Positions 12,601-27,600 of a stretch of 64,000 bases of DNA are shown piece by piece. Source of the DNA: Apodospora peruviana (taxonomy: Eukaryota > Ascomycota > Sordariomycetes > Sordariales > Lasiosphaeriaceae); assembly GCA_033439685.1 (NCBI GenBank), contig JAUEDM010000009.1, forward strand, positions 1-64,000, given 5' to 3'. The notes under the pieces were generated by a model. That model was not told the DNA's origin, made no database searches, and saw nothing but the letters and a program-made list of their open reading frames with translations. How positions within the stretch are numbered: the stretch's first letter is position 1; each line of letters starts with the position of its first letter. The translations under genes were made by a program, and so were the position numbers.

Positions 12601-15600
12601 GAAGATGACATATGCGAGACTTGAAGCAATGGGTCGGACAACTGGAGGTTCGGGAGTTCCAATAGCATCAGTCCCGGTAACCGTGTCGCTGATCAGTATC
12701 GTCTTTGCGTTCGGTACGTTGACATCAGGATAGCGGACACCCGAGCCGACCAAGATGAGCCTACGCCCTGGGACGGACGATATGATGGCTTCCATGCGAG
12801 CAGATGGTGTATTGACGTCGAGAGGCATGTAGGCAAGATTTGCTTTGAGAATAGCCAGGAACGCGATGATGGTCTCGCAGGAACGTGGTGCGAGAACGGC
12901 CACCATTGCCTCCGCCGGGAGTTTCTGCCGACGCAGATAGGAAGCAGCTTGATCAGAGAGTTGGTCCAGCTCGGCATATGTCAGCTTGGAGGTCGAGTCA
13001 GTGACGGCGATAGTTGACGGGCTGGCAGCAGCCTGCCGCTCGAAGACATCGACGAGGGACGCGTTGCGAGGGTAATCAGACTTTGGCATCTGCAGCGCGT
13101 CGGCATCTCGGAGCTGAACAATGCCTTTAGTCAGCGGCATGGTTGCAATGGGGCTCTGCGGCTGTTCCAGGCCACGCTGTAGAACCTCTTCGACAACCGC
13201 AACGAAACCTTGGATGGTCTCGGGCTGGAAGAGGTCCGTGGCAAACAAGACACTTCCATTAAGCTGGTCGGCCTCTTGGAAGGCGTGGAATTCGAGATCG
13301 AACCGAGTCGAAACGGTCGACGGAACCGGCTCATCGACTAGGCCGTCGAGCTGGATCCTGCCTAGGCCTTGTTGAGAATGCAGCGCAAAGAGAAGCTGTA
13401 CCAGGGGGTTTCGGGACGTATCCCTGGACCCGGCGCTGAGGGCGGAAACAATTCGTTCAAACGGAACGTCTTGATTCTCGAAGGCAGTCGCGGTGGTGGA
13501 CCGTACCTGTTGTACCAGTGATTCAAATGTCTCATTGTCGCCGATGGTGATGCGCATGCACTGGGTATTGACGAAGCAGCCGATCAAGCTCTCAAGCTCA
13601 GGCCTGTTGCGATTGGCAACTGGCGTGCCAATAGTTGCGTCGTCTGACCCGGTCATTCGATAGTGAGCCGCGCGGAGTGCTGCCAGTAAAGTCGTAAAGG
13701 TGGTTACTTGGCGAGACCGGCAGAAGGAGATGAGGTTTTTGTAAACCGAATCGTTAATCACAAAAGATACGCTGCCTGCCTCTCCAGATAGTACGTTCGG
13801 CCTGGGGTAGTCAGCCAAGAGCTCAGCCGGGCTGCTGTCCGCAAGCTGCTTCTTCCAGTAGTCGAGCTGCCTTTGACTCTTAGCGACCTGTTCCTCTTGT
13901 CTCTGCCAAACAGCAAAATCGCGATACTGAATAGGGAGCGGGGCAACCTGCGACAAGGGGGCTTTCCCGGATTTCGCTGCCAAGTAGAATTGACTGAGTT
14001 CCTTTTGCAAGACTTCGGTAGACCACCCGTCAGAGATAATGTGGTGCATGACAATAGAGAGGATATGGTCGTCCTTTCCAAGTTTTAGCAGTGCTACCCT
14101 CCAACCTGGCTCTGAAGCAAGGTCGAAAGGAGTCTGCTGTTCTTTCTGCAATGGCTCGAGGTAGGCGTCGTCGTCTCGCATGCCTGACACGTCGATGATC
14201 CGGATATCCTTTGGCGTGCGGAGGGGTTGCACCACTTGGATGCCGACTCCGTCTCGTTCCTCGAACGTTGTCCGCAGAGATTCATGACGCTCTTCAAGTG
14301 CCACGAGGGCAGCAGCGAGGGCGTCAACTCGCAGCGGCCCACGCATGCGAAGTGCAAGTGGCATAAGATACCACAAGGCGTCAATGTTGAACTGGTCGAG
14401 GAACCACAGGCGCCCCTGGGCAAAGGACTGCTCCACGGGTCCTTCGTAGGGTAAGGACGGGATTGACCTGTGGCGAGACGAGCCTTGAAGAATAGAAGCA
14501 GCAAGATCAGCAAGTACCGGCTGGTCAAAGACCCGCTTCACGGTGATATCTGCGTCCAGCCTGCGACTTAGACGTGCGCTCAGTTTCGTGGCCAGCAGCG
14601 AATGGCCGCCCAACTCGAAGAAGTTGTCTGTAATGCCAACCTTGACGCCTAGTAGATCGGCAAACTCTTCGCAGAGGACGACTTCGATTTCCGTGCGTGG
14701 AGCCACAAAGTCCAACGTGCTTGCCACACTTCTTGGAATGACCCGGGCTTGTCGAGCGAGCTTCTTGCGGTCCACCTTGCCGTTGGATGTGAGAGGCATC
14801 TGATCGAGCAATATGATCCGAGAGGGAATCATGTACGTTGGAAGCAGTGATTGCAGCCGCTCGCGGACCTTTGCCTCCAGTCGGCGGCTCTGAACCAGGT
14901 GTAACGGTCGATTCGTGAGACTGCTCAAAGACCGGCCCTTGTGTTCAGTTGGGAACCTGAACATGACATGACCTGAGTGTTTTGGTGGTTCGAATCGGTG
15001 GAAGACAGCATCGAGTCCGCCGCGCTGGGAGTGTTGTCGAGCCCAGCTGGTCTCAACTTCGAAGCCAGTCTCCTTAGCAATCTCAATCAAGTCGGCAACT
15101 GAGAGAGCAGGGCACTCTTTCGCCCGTAATTGAGTAGCTGATATCCAGGCCGTTTCGTCTACCTCTGAAGTGCCATCCTCGTCATCATCAAGTGAGTGAG
15201 ACAGATGGCGCTCCATAATTGTCTTGCCGTATGGGATGTTACTGACGGCAACAACGTCATCGCAATGTTGACGGTCCTGAAGGAGCTGCAAAAGAGCCCG
15301 ACGGTCCATCCTCGTGCCCGAGAAGTCCACCCAGGCCTTGGAATCGATATCCCTGACAGTCCATTGCTTCTCGTCATCATCCCCATTCGGCATTTCGCGG
15401 CCTGCTACATGAATGACAGCGGCATATCGGTACGAGCTGAGTTCGTTGGTTGCGGCCATCCTCTTTGGCAAAATTTCGACATGCTTGATTTCGTCAGGGA
15501 ACTGGTCGCTCAGGCTGGTGAAGAAGGCAGGGTCAACAAGTAACTCTTCCTCGTCATCTTCAAGCTTGGCCACTTGTTGACGAACCATGGCCTTCGATGC

Positions 15601-18600
15601 CTTGGACCCTAGGGTATAGACTGCTCGTGCCACCAAGAAGTCCTTATTAGTAGCATAGGTTCTCATGTCACCAAAGAAGATACGCTTAACGCCGGGTAGT
15701 CGAATCAAGTTGGTCGTCAGCTCAGCGAGATATTCTCGACTTGGGAAGTATTGGGCGACTGAGTTGATCACAACGAGATCAGCACGCAGTCCATCAATAG
15801 AGCTGATATCCTCGGCGGTTCCAACATATACTCGGGCGCTTCCTGCCAAGCTTGGGAAAGTTTCGATTGCCTTGTTAATCCAGGCAGTGACGGAGCGCGA
15901 GGGCTCAAGACCGGTATAACTCTGTAGTCCCTCAAGCTTGCCGAGATTGAAAAGCACCATACCAGTACCGGTTCCTATCTCGAGCACTCTTCCGGGTGGT
16001 TGATTGTCGAGGAGTGAGTGCATAGTGTCGTTGAGCCACTGCTGCATCTCTTCCCGGGGAATCAATGAGCCGTCGTACATAGATGTCCAGGATAAGAAGT
16101 CCTGTCCGAGGGCATCGCGATCAATACCCTCGATGTTGGCATATGCAGTTGAGTCGAAATGAGCCTCCCACTCCTGCACCTTGTTGCTAGCTTCCTCCTT
16201 GTCGACGGATTGTGCGGTCTGGGTCGTGATGTAACCAACCATTTCGAGGCCCTCCTTGTCTTGTGCCGACACAACAACGGCATCGCTGATCGATGAGTCG
16301 CTGAGAAGAGCCTGCTCCACTTCAGCAGGCTCGATGCGATGACCGCGGATCTTGATCTGCTGATCCAAACGGCCAAAGAACTCGATTTGGTAATCCCTAG
16401 GTCGGTATCTGACTCGATCGCCGGTCCGGTACGCCCGAACTTGTTTGCCATCGATCGTGACGTGGATGAACCGGCCCATGTTTAGTGATGGATCGGTATA
16501 ACCCCGTGCGAGACCATCGCCAGCAACGACAAGCTCTCCCACCACACCTGCTGGAACGAGTTGCTGATCCTGGTCCATGATGTAGGCTTTGGACTTGGGG
16601 CCCAAAGATACACCGATGGGAACGCCGTTCGCAAAAGTCTCGTGCTCGATGGCGTAGATCGTGCTCATGACGGAATTCTCGGTGGGACCGTAGGCATTGT
16701 AGGCCTTACCTTTGACGAGGTCCTTCACCTTGGTTGCATCAGCTCCATCAAGGCGGTCGCCTCCGATGTATAGAGCCTCGAGGGAGCTCAGGACAGATGG
16801 CGCGTCTGCAAGACATTGCTTGAGCAAGGCTGGTGGTAGCAGGGTGATGTTGATGTCATGCCTGGTAAAGGCGGCACAAAGTGCTTTGCTGTCCAAGACA
16901 GCAAAGTAGCTGATACAGAAGAGCGTTCCTCCATTGAGCAGCGCGGTGAATATCTCCCACACGGAAGCATCAAATGCGAGATTGGAAATATGTGCCATAC
17001 GCAGACTCTGTGGTATTCTTGAAGCGTTCTGCTTCACCAAAGAAACAACACCTCGATGCTCGACCATGACACCTTTTGGTCGACCTGTCGAGCCTGATGT
17101 GAAGATAACATAGGCAAGGCTTGATGCAGATGGCCGAGTGCTGGGTAAGTAGGACTTGTCCGTCTTCATGGAAACGATATCGCTGATGAGGACCATCCTG
17201 ACATTAGCTGTCTTGTCATCAGGAATAGGCACTCCTGCTCCAAGCAAAACAAACTTTTCCCCTGGAATTTCCGAAAGAATTGCTTGACGGCGGGCTTCGG
17301 GGACGTTGAAATCCAGGGGTAGATATGCGAGGTTCGCTTTGAGAATGCCAATGCATGCTACGATAGTCTCAGAGGATCGTGGCGCAAGAACAACGACCAT
17401 GCTCTCTGTTGGTAGCTTTTGTTTGGACAGCCAAGCCGCGACATGATCGGACTGTTGATCCAGCTCCGCATATGTAAGCTTTGTGGATATGTCGGTCACA
17501 GCCAGGGCATCTGGGTTAGCGACCACTTGTGTCTGGAAGACATCAACCACTGAGGTCTCGGCAGCGAAGTCAGGTTCGATGTCTTCAACTGCGGGTAAGT
17601 TACGGCTGTTGAGGGCCGTCATGCCATCGACAAGTGGCATGGTGGAAACTGCGATATCTGGCTGGTCGAGACCACGACGGAGGATCTCGTGGAAGACTTC
17701 AATAATGCTGCGGATGGTGGCAGCCTCGAATAAGTCTGCTGCGAAGATAACATTACCAGCGAGGCATTTGTCTTGTTCGAAGAGGTGGAACTCAATATCG
17801 AAGCGGGTGGTCGTGGTGATCGGGGTTGGTTCGCCTTCCAAGCCCTCCAGTTGCAGTTTACCGAGATTTCGCTGGGAGTGGACGACAAACATGAGTTGAA
17901 CGAGGGGATTCCGGGAGGCATCTCTGGAGCCGGGCAGAAGTGCAGCTACAACGCGCTCGAATGGCACATCCTGGTTTTCAAAGGCGCTGGCTGCTGTTGA
18001 GCGAACTCTTTCCACCACTGACAGGAAGTTATCGTGTTCTTCGAGCGCGATTCTGATACATTGTGTATTAACAAAGAAACCGATCAAGTCCTCAAGTTCG
18101 GGGCGGTTGCGGTTCGCAATTGGTGTACCGATCGTCGCATCCTCTGCCCCAGTTAGGCGATAATGTGCAACGCGGAAAGCAGCCAGAAGTACGACGAAGG
18201 TGGTGACCTGATAATTGCGACAGAATAGTGAGAGCTTCTCGTAAGTCTCGTCCTCGATCACGATAGGAACTGTGCCAGCTTCGCCGGACAAGACATTTGG
18301 TCGGTTGAAATCAGTTAGGATCTCGGCTGGCGTGCTATCCGCGAGCTGCCTTGTCCAGTACTTAAGTTGGCTTTCGTGAACGGCAACTTGCTTATCTTGT
18401 CTCTGCCAGACAGCAAAATCGCGGTAGTGAATGGGGAGTGGTTTAACTTGGGAAAGTGGGTCATGCCCTCGTATAGCTGCCGAGTAAAATTGGGCAAGCT
18501 CCTGCTGGAAGATGTCAACTGACCAGCCATCTGAGATGATATGATGCATGACGATGGAGAGGATGTGGTCGTTCTCCCCAGCCTTGAAGAGTGCTACCCT

Positions 18601-21600
18601 CCAAGCGAATTCAGTGGAGAGATTGAAAGGAGCTTGCTGCTCTTCCTTCAGCTTGGCAAGATGGTCATCGGCACCGGAGACGTCTACGACGCAGATGTCC
18701 CTCATTCGGGGCGAGTGAACGATTTGCATGCCAACGCCATCCTGTTCTTCGAATGTGGTGCGTAGCGACTCGTGCCGTTCTTCTAGAGCCCTCAATGCAG
18801 TCTGAAGTACATCGACTCGGAGAGGGCCGCGAAGACGAACGCCGAATGGCATGATGTACCAGGCGGCGTTAAGATTGAAACGGTCCAGGAACCAAAGACG
18901 GCCTTGAGCAAAGGACTGCTGCACAGGTCCCGAGTGTGATAACGCCTGAATAGCTTCATGAGGCGCCGAGCCTTGCTGGATAGAAGCAGCTAATTGGCCA
19001 ACCACGGGAGTGTCAAAGACCTCTCTAACAGTCACGCGAGTATCCAGTCGACGGCTGAGGCGGGCGGCTAGCTTGGTGGCCATAAGTGAGTGTCCACCGA
19101 GGTCGAAGAAGTTGTCCGTGATTCCGACTAGAACGTTGAGGACATCTGTGAATTCCTCACAGATTATGGTTTCAATCTCGTTGCTTGGGGCCACGTAGGT
19201 TGAGACTGAAGTGGTCCTTGGCGTTGTCTGGGCTCGAACGGCCAGCTCATTGCGGTCAATTTTACCGTTGGCGTTGACCGGCAACTGATCGACGTGGATG
19301 AACCGCGAGGGGATCATGTAACTGGGCAGCAGCGCCTGTAGGTTGTGACGGATTTTGTTCTCCATCAGCAGAGCATGTTGTTCATCGTCAATCTCCTCTT
19401 GATCGCTCACACCGTTGACACCGTTGGTGCAGTTGGCACTACCCTTCAATGAGAAGAAAGCCACCAGTTCGGGCTCCTCTTCATCCGTGAGTTGAGTGAT
19501 AACAGCCGAATCGCTGATGGCCGGGTCACGGGTGAGCGCCTGCTCCACCTCTGCTGGCTCGATGCGATGACCACGGATCTTGATCTGGTGATCTATTCGC
19601 CCGAAGAACTCGATTTGTCCATCCTTAGGTCGGTACCTAACACGATCACCCGTGCGGTAAGCTCTGACGCGGTTCCCATCAAGGTTGATATAGATGAATC
19701 GATCCAAATCAAGCTTAGAATCTGTGTATCCGCGGGCAAGGCCATCTCCAGTCACAACAAGCTCTCCGATCACACCAGCGGAGACCAGCTGCTGATTTTG
19801 ATCCATAACAAAAACACCGGAGTTACTGACAGCGTTACCAATGGGAACGCCATTCGAAAATGATTCATTCTCGCCGATGTTGTGTATGGTACTCAGGACC
19901 GTGTTCTCAGTAGGGCCGTAAGCGTTGTAAACGCCCGAACCAACGGCACGTTGCGCCATGATGGCATCTTGGCTGCTCAGCCGATCACCGGCGGCGAAAA
20001 GTATCTCTAGAGAACTGATCATTGTAGGGGCAGAGATCAAACACTGTTTGAGAAGTGCTGGTGGAAGCATGGCTCCACAGATGTGGTGCCGGTTGAAGAC
20101 CGCCTCGAGGGCTTTGATATCGATCGTGGTGTAGTAATCAATGCAGACGACTGTACCACCGTTGAGGAGAGGAGCGTATATCTCCCAGGAAGAGGCGTCG
20201 AAGGCAATGTTCGAAAGATGAGCAATAGCAGCTGCTGCCGGTTGCTTTGCGACCACGTTGCTGTTTTTTACGAGACGTGTGATACCTCGGTGCTCCACCA
20301 TGACACCCTTCGGGACGCCAGTTGAACCTGATGTGAACATGACATAGGCAAGGCTTTGTGCAGTCGGACGTGTGGAAAGTTCTTCGGTAGCAGGGTGGCT
20401 TCCGCTCTCGTTAAGGGCGTCGCGGATACGGGTGAATCGAACGCCGTTTGCGTGAAACTTGACTGTCTGAGTATCTGATCCAAGTAAAACAAGCCTCTTT
20501 CCTGGAAGAGATGATAGAACTGTCTCAATCCGACCAGCGGGTGCGTTGACGTCAAGTGGCAGGTAAGCGAGGTTCGCTTTCATAATGCCGAGGAAAGCAG
20601 TGATGGTCTCACAGGACCGTGAAGCGAGGACACCGACCAGCTCCTCAGGGGCTATATCTTGTCGGCGTAGCCACCTGGCGAGCTGGCTGGATCTCTCGTC
20701 AACCTCGATGTAGGTGAGCTGCGACCAAGTATCGATAACGGCGATAGACTTGGGCGTCGATGCTACCTGCTCTCTGAAAACGTCGATCACGGAGGCATCT
20801 CGGGGGTAGTCAGGCTGATTGACCTGAAGACACATTCTCCGGAGACTGGGCAATCCATCGGTAAGAGGAAGTGTTGCAAGATTTGCGTGAGGATTGGCTA
20901 GGCCACGCCTCAAGGTTTCCTGGAACACGGCCACAACACTGCGGATCGTCTTGGATTCGAACAGATCCTTCGAAAAGACCACGTTGCCGCCGAGCATCCC
21001 TTGGTCCTCAAAGAGGTGCATTTCCACGTCAAAGCGTGTGGACGCTGCCATCGAAACGGGCTCTCCCTCAACGCCTTCTAGACGAATATTACCAAGGTCG
21101 TGCTGAGAGTGCACAGCAAACATGACCTGAACGAGTGGATTTCGTGAGGTATCTCGCGAGCTAGCAACCATGGAAGAAACGATCCTCTCGAACGGCACAT
21201 CTTGGTTGTCCTGGGCCTCGGTCGCCGTTTCTCGTGCCTGCTCAACTAGCGTGTCAAATGTGTCCTCACTCTTAACAGGGATTCGGAGACACTGGGTGTT
21301 AACAAAGCATCCAATGAGGCCTTCAAGCTCAGGTCGATTTCTGTTGGCGATAGGAGAGCCGATGGTTGCATCTTCGGCCCCAGTTAGGCGGTAGTGAGTA
21401 GATCGGAAAGCTGCTAAGAGCGCAACGAAGCTGGTGACCTGCCGAGCGCGGCAAAATGAGCGGAGGTTCCGATATGTTTGGCCGTCAATCATTATCGGTA
21501 TGACATCAGCATCGCCAGATAACGCCTTCGGACGAGTGAAATCCGCCAGGAGCTCAGCTGGCTTGCTGTTGATCAGTTGTCTCTTCCAGTAGTTCAGCTG

Positions 21601-24600
21601 CTTTTGGTGCTCAGCGATCTGACTCTCCTGCTTCTGCCAGATGGCGAAATCTCGGTATTGAATCGGGAGAGGAGCGAGCTGCGATGAGGCATTCGAGTAG
21701 AGCTGCCCAAGTTCTTGTCGCAGAACGTCAACCGACCATCCGTCAGATATGATGTGGTGCATGACGATAGACAGGACATGATCATCCGGTCCTAAGCGCA
21801 ACAGTGCTACTCGCCAGCCTGGCTCGGCAGTCAGATTGAATTTGGCGTCTTGCTCCTGCTTCAATGCTGGGAGATAGGCGTCCTCGGTGCCCGAAACGTC
21901 GATGATCCTCAGCTGCTTGTTGCGTGCAGCATGTACAATCTGAACGGGAACACCATCTTGCTCCCCGAAAGTGGTGCGCAGGGATTCGTGCCGCGCCTCA
22001 ATCGTTGCCAGGGCTTCCTGCAGCGCCTCAATCCGAAGCGGGCCTCGCAAGCGACTCGCTAATGGCATGTGGTACCATGATGCATTGAGATTCAGCTGAT
22101 CCAAGAACCAGAGACGGCCCTGAGAGAAGGATTGCTCCACGGGACCAGAGTAGGGCGTGGATGGAAGAGCTTCATGAGGAACGGAGCCAGTCTGGACCAC
22201 ATTGGCGAGATCTTGAAGGATTGGTTGATTGAAGATATCCTTCACAGAGATGCGCGTGTTGAGGCGGCGACTGAGACGGGCGGCCAGTTTCGTAGCCATT
22301 AGGGAGTGTCCGCCCAACTCGAAGAAATTGTCCATGACTCCAACTGTAACACCAAGGACTGCCTGAAACTCGTCGCACAAGATGACTTCAATATTGTTGC
22401 GAGGAGCCAAGCGCGTTGCAGAAGGCTTGATGGTTTGTAGGCTCCTCGCCTTCCTTGCCAATTCTTTGCGGTCAACTTTGCTGTTTGCGGTGAGAGGCAT
22501 CCGCTCCAACACCACGATCCGGGATGGAACCATGTAAGGTGGCAGCAGTGTTTGCAGCTTTTCGCGGATCTGCGACTCGAACCGACGATTCTGGACGCGC
22601 TGCAGCGGCTGACTGGTCAGGGAGGTGCTAGAGGATAGATGCTCAAAGTCTGTGGGAAAGTTGATCAAGACTCGGCCGGCTCTGTCATCTTCGAGATGAT
22701 GGAAGACGACGTCCAGTGCACCATGTTGGGATCTTTGGCGAGCCCAGCTAACCTCAACCCTGAATCCTCCCGCTTGACCGATCTCGACCAGTTCAGTGAC
22801 GGAAAGGGAAGGACAGCGCGCGGCCATTGCCTTCGTAGCCGATTGCCAGGCGGATCCATCCAGAGAATCTTGGGCTATACCATGTTCCTCAGTGTCTAGG
22901 GATGCCGTAAAGTGTCGCTCGTTGATCGTGTTGCTGTGAGGGATGTTGCCGATGGCGACAGTCTTTGCATCTCTACGTTCATCAAGCATCTGAACGAGGG
23001 CCTGGCGATCCATGCCAGACGACGCGAAGTCGATCCAGGTGTTCTCTTCCACTGAGTGGACACATCTATCGTATCTGTTCCTACCCTCCCCATCCCTGCG
23101 CATGTGCAGCACCGCAGCATAACGGTACGAGCTTAGTTCATTGCTCGTCCTCATCCGCTTCGGCAAGATCTCAACATGCTTGACCTTGTCGGGCCATTGG
23201 CTGGCCAAAGCGGTGAAGAATGCTGGGTCAACAAGCAACTCGTCTTCATCCTCCTCCAGTCGGGCAACCTCCTGGCGAACCTGATCCTTTGTAGCTTTGT
23301 CACCTAGAGTATAAAGAGCTCGAGACACGAGGAAATCCCTGTTGGTAGCCCAGGATCGCATATCTCCGAAGAAGACCGTCTTGACGCTGGTCATGTGAAT
23401 CAGTTCGCTCACTACCTGTCTAAGGTAGCTCTGGCTCGGGAAATATTGGGCTACCGAGTTGATGACAGCCACATCAGGATGGAAGTCCTTGACCAGCTTG
23501 AGGTCCTCGGCTGTGCCGACAAGGATTTGCGTCTTTCCTTGCAGACCTGGGGAATCTTGGGCTGCTTTGTCGACGAACAGGGCTGCAGTTCGTGAAGGCT
23601 CTATACCGACATAGCTCTTGAGGCCATCGTTCTTGGGCAGATTGAACAGAACCATGCCAGTACCCGTTCCGATCTCAAGCACATGACCTGGCTCCTCCTT
23701 ATCAAGGAGGGAATGCATTGTATCGTCAAGCCACTCCTCCATTTCGACCTTGTCAATCAAATTGCCGTTGTACATCGAGGTCCATGAAGTGAAATCGCGT
23801 CCCAGGGTGGCTTGGTCGATGGCCTCAATGCCAGCATAGGCGGTGCTTTCGAAGTGATCTTGCCACTCCTGCACTTGGTTGGTGATCTCCTCCTTGTCTT
23901 CGCTGGATCTGCCGCTGGCTATAGAAACAAAGCCGATCATCTCTGTTTCCTGGCCATCCACCGCCTGAACAACAACTGCTGCATCATGGACAGCCTCATT
24001 GCCGAGCATGGCTTGCTCGACCTCGGCCGGCTCAACTCGATGACCACGGATTTTGACTTGCTGATCCATACGGCCGAAGAACTCGATGCTACCATCCTTG
24101 GGTCGGTAACGAGTGCGATCTCCGGTCCGGTATGCGCGGGCTTTTTGATCGTTGATGACAATATCAACGAAACGATCAGCATTAAAGGTCGAGTTGGTGT
24201 AGCCACGGGCGAGGCCATCGCCACTGACAACAAGCTCTCCCATAACACCAGGAGGAACAAGACGCTGCTCTTGGTCCATGATATAAGCGCCAGAATTGCT
24301 CACAGCATTGCCGATTGGCACACCGTTTGCATAAGACTCCCCTTCTGTGAGGCTGTAAATGGTGCTCATGACTGTGTTCTCTGTCGGCCCGTACGCGTTG
24401 TAAATCGTGCCCTTCATAAAGGCTTGTATTTTGGCTGCGTCGGTGGCATCGAGTCGGTCGCCACCGATATAGAGCACTTTGAGACCCTCAAACAAGGTCG
24501 GCGCGTGATTGAGGCATTCTTTGAGCAAGGCCGGCGCGAGTAGGGTAGCATTGATCCTGGCTTCTTCGAATGTCGTCCGGAGGGCTTCAAGTTCCAGCAA

Positions 24601-27600
24601 AGTCAAGTAATCAATGCAAATAAGGGCGCCGCCATTCAGAATTGCTGTGAATATCTCCCAGATAGACGCGTCAAAGGCCAGGTTGGAGATATGTGCCATG
24701 CGCAGATCCTGCGGCAGCTGAGACGTAACATTGGACTGCTTGACAAGGCGCAGAATACTGCGATGCTCAATCATGACGCCCTTGGGACGGCCAGTTGACC
24801 CGGATGTGAAGATGACATAGGCAAGGCTAGTTGCCGACGGCCTGCTGATGGGATTAAATCTCTCGACCATCGTGTTCGAAAGGATGTCCTGAATTCGAGC
24901 GGTTTCAACAACAACATCCATTCGGTCGCTGTGAGGCATGTTTGTCCCTGATCCTAGCAGTACCAGCCTTCTGCCTTCAACCTCGGACAGGATCGATTGG
25001 ATTCGAGCTGCAGGGGCATTCACATCCAGAGGCAGGTAGGCGTAGCCAGCCTTCAAGATACCGAATAAGGAGACGATGGTTTCGCAGGAGCGTGGCGCCA
25101 TCACGCAGATCAATGACTCAGGACTGAGGCCTTGAGCCTGTAACCAGGCAGCAATCTGCTCAGACTTCTGATCTAGCGAGGTGTAGCTCATAGATGTCTC
25201 CAAATCCACAACAGCGGCTGCATTTGGATTGGCAGCCACCTGCTGTCGGAAGACGTCGACAACTGAGCAGTCGCGGGGGAAGTTACTCGTCTCAATTTCC
25301 AGCAAGCCCAGTTTCTCGAGATCACTCAGGCCATCAGTCAGGGGCATAGTAGAAATGGAGACTTGCGGTTGATCGAGGCCTCGTCGGAGTATCTCTTGGA
25401 ACACAGTCACGACGCTGTTGATCGTTTCAGGCTGGAAGAGCTCATCGGCAAAGAGTATTGAGCCGCTCAGCTTGTTAGGCTCTTGGAACAGGTGGAACTC
25501 CATGTCGAAACGTGTTGCGACGCTTGTTGGCAGGCGCCCATGCTCGAGACCTTCGAGAGTAATGTTCCCGAGATCTGGCTGTGAGTGCAAGGCAAACATA
25601 AGCTGGATTAGTGGGCTTCGTGAGGCATCTCTCGAGCCAGGGAGAAGTGCCGAGACGATGCGTTCAAAGGGAACATCCTGATTCGAGTAGGCATCCGTAG
25701 CCACGGACCGAACATGCTGGACTAAGGATTCAAACGTGCTGTCGGCATGGAGGAGAAGACGCATGCATTGGGTGTTGACAAAGAATCCAATGATATGCTC
25801 AAGTTCTGGCCGGTTGCGATTTGCGATTGGAGTACCAATTGTAGCATCCTCTGCACCAGTGAGACGATAGTGTGTGGCCCGGAACGCTGCTAATAGCACT
25901 GAGAACAGGGTTACCTGGCGCTCCTTAGAGAACTTCAGAAGCCTCTCGTAGACGGGCCCCTCAATGGTGACCGGGATGACACCAGCCTTTCCACTCAGGA
26001 CCTGTGGACGGGGAAAGTCGGTCAGAAGCTCACCGGGAGCAGTGTCAGCTAACTGATTCTCCCAGTACGCGAGCTGCCTCTCATGCTCGGCAACTTGGGC
26101 AGCTTCCTTCTGCCAAGCCGCAAAGTCACGATATTGTATTGGGAGGGGCTTGACCAGAGATAACGGATCCCTGCCACGTAAAGCGGCTGAGTAGAATTGA
26201 CCGAGTTCCTGTCTCAGTATATCAACGGACCAGCCGTCCGAGATGATGTGGTGCATGACGAGAGAGAGGATATGCTCCGTTGGACCAAGGCGAAGCAAGA
26301 TAACCCTCCAACCTGCTTCCGAAGCAAGGGTAAACGGTCTCATTTGTTCTTTCTCTAGCGCGGCCATGTGCTCCTCCTTGTCGTTCTTGTCTGATAGATC
26401 AAGGACCTTGAGACTCTTCATTCCGGCCTCGTGAACGACCTGGACGCCCACGTCCTTTTGAGCCTCAAAGGTTGTGCGGAGCGTCTCGTGTCGCTGCTCC
26501 AGCGCCCGCAAGGCCACGTCTAGCGCGTCCATATTAAGCGGCCCGAGAAGCCTCATCGCCAGCGCCATGTGATACCACGTCGCGTTGAGGTTGAACTGAT
26601 CCAAGAACCACAAGCGGCCTTGGGCGTACGACTGCTCCACCGGCCCGGAATAGACCGATGAGGCAATAGGCAGATGAGGCGTCGAGCCCTGTTGGATCGA
26701 AGCAGAGAGGTCAGCCAGGACAGGTTTATCAAACACCTCCTTGACTGTAACCCGGGTATCTAGCCGACGGCTTAGTCGGGCTGCGAGCTTTGTAGCCATG
26801 AGCGAGTGCCCTCCCATATCGAAGAAATTGTCCGTGATGCCAACCTCAGTTCCTAGGATATCTGCGTATTCCTCGCAAAGAACCATCTCGGTGTCATTAC
26901 GAGGCGCAACGCGCGCTGACGCTGCCTTTCTCTTGGCCACAACCTGCGCGCGGCGAGCGAGCTGTTTTCTGTCCACTTTGCCGTTGGCGTTGGTCGGCAT
27001 CTGTGGGAGGACGATAATCCGCGATGGGATCATGTAGGCCGGCAGTGCTGTCTGCAGTGCCTGGAAGACTTGTGACTCGATACGGCGGCTCTGAGATCGC
27101 TGGAGCGGCCGGTTCGTCAGGGTTTGAAGTTGTCGACCTTGATGGTCGGTAGGGAAGTGTAACAGGACACGACTACGCGAGCCATGTGCATCGATTGCAA
27201 GACGGTGGAAAACGGCATCGAGGCCGCCGTTTTGAGATCTCTGTCGCGCCCAGCTCAACTCTAACCTGAATCCCTCCTCCTTGGCCAATTGCGTGAGGGT
27301 GAGTGCGTCGAATGAAGAGCAGTTTGCAGCAGCTGACCGAGCATCTGAGATCCAGGATGTCTCGTTGAGTGAGTTGACGTGATCTTGGTCCAGAGAGTCC
27401 ATAATATGCCGCTCCACTATGGTCTTGCTGTACGGGATGTTCCCAATCGCGATCATCACAGCAGCATCTCGTCCTTGTCGCAGAAGGTTTCTCAGACCTT
27501 GAGAGTCCGTTTGCGTGGCTGCAAAGTCAACCCATGCTGTGGGATCAATATGTCGTATGAGCAGCTGCTCCTCTTCGTTGTGGCTGATATGTAGAACGGC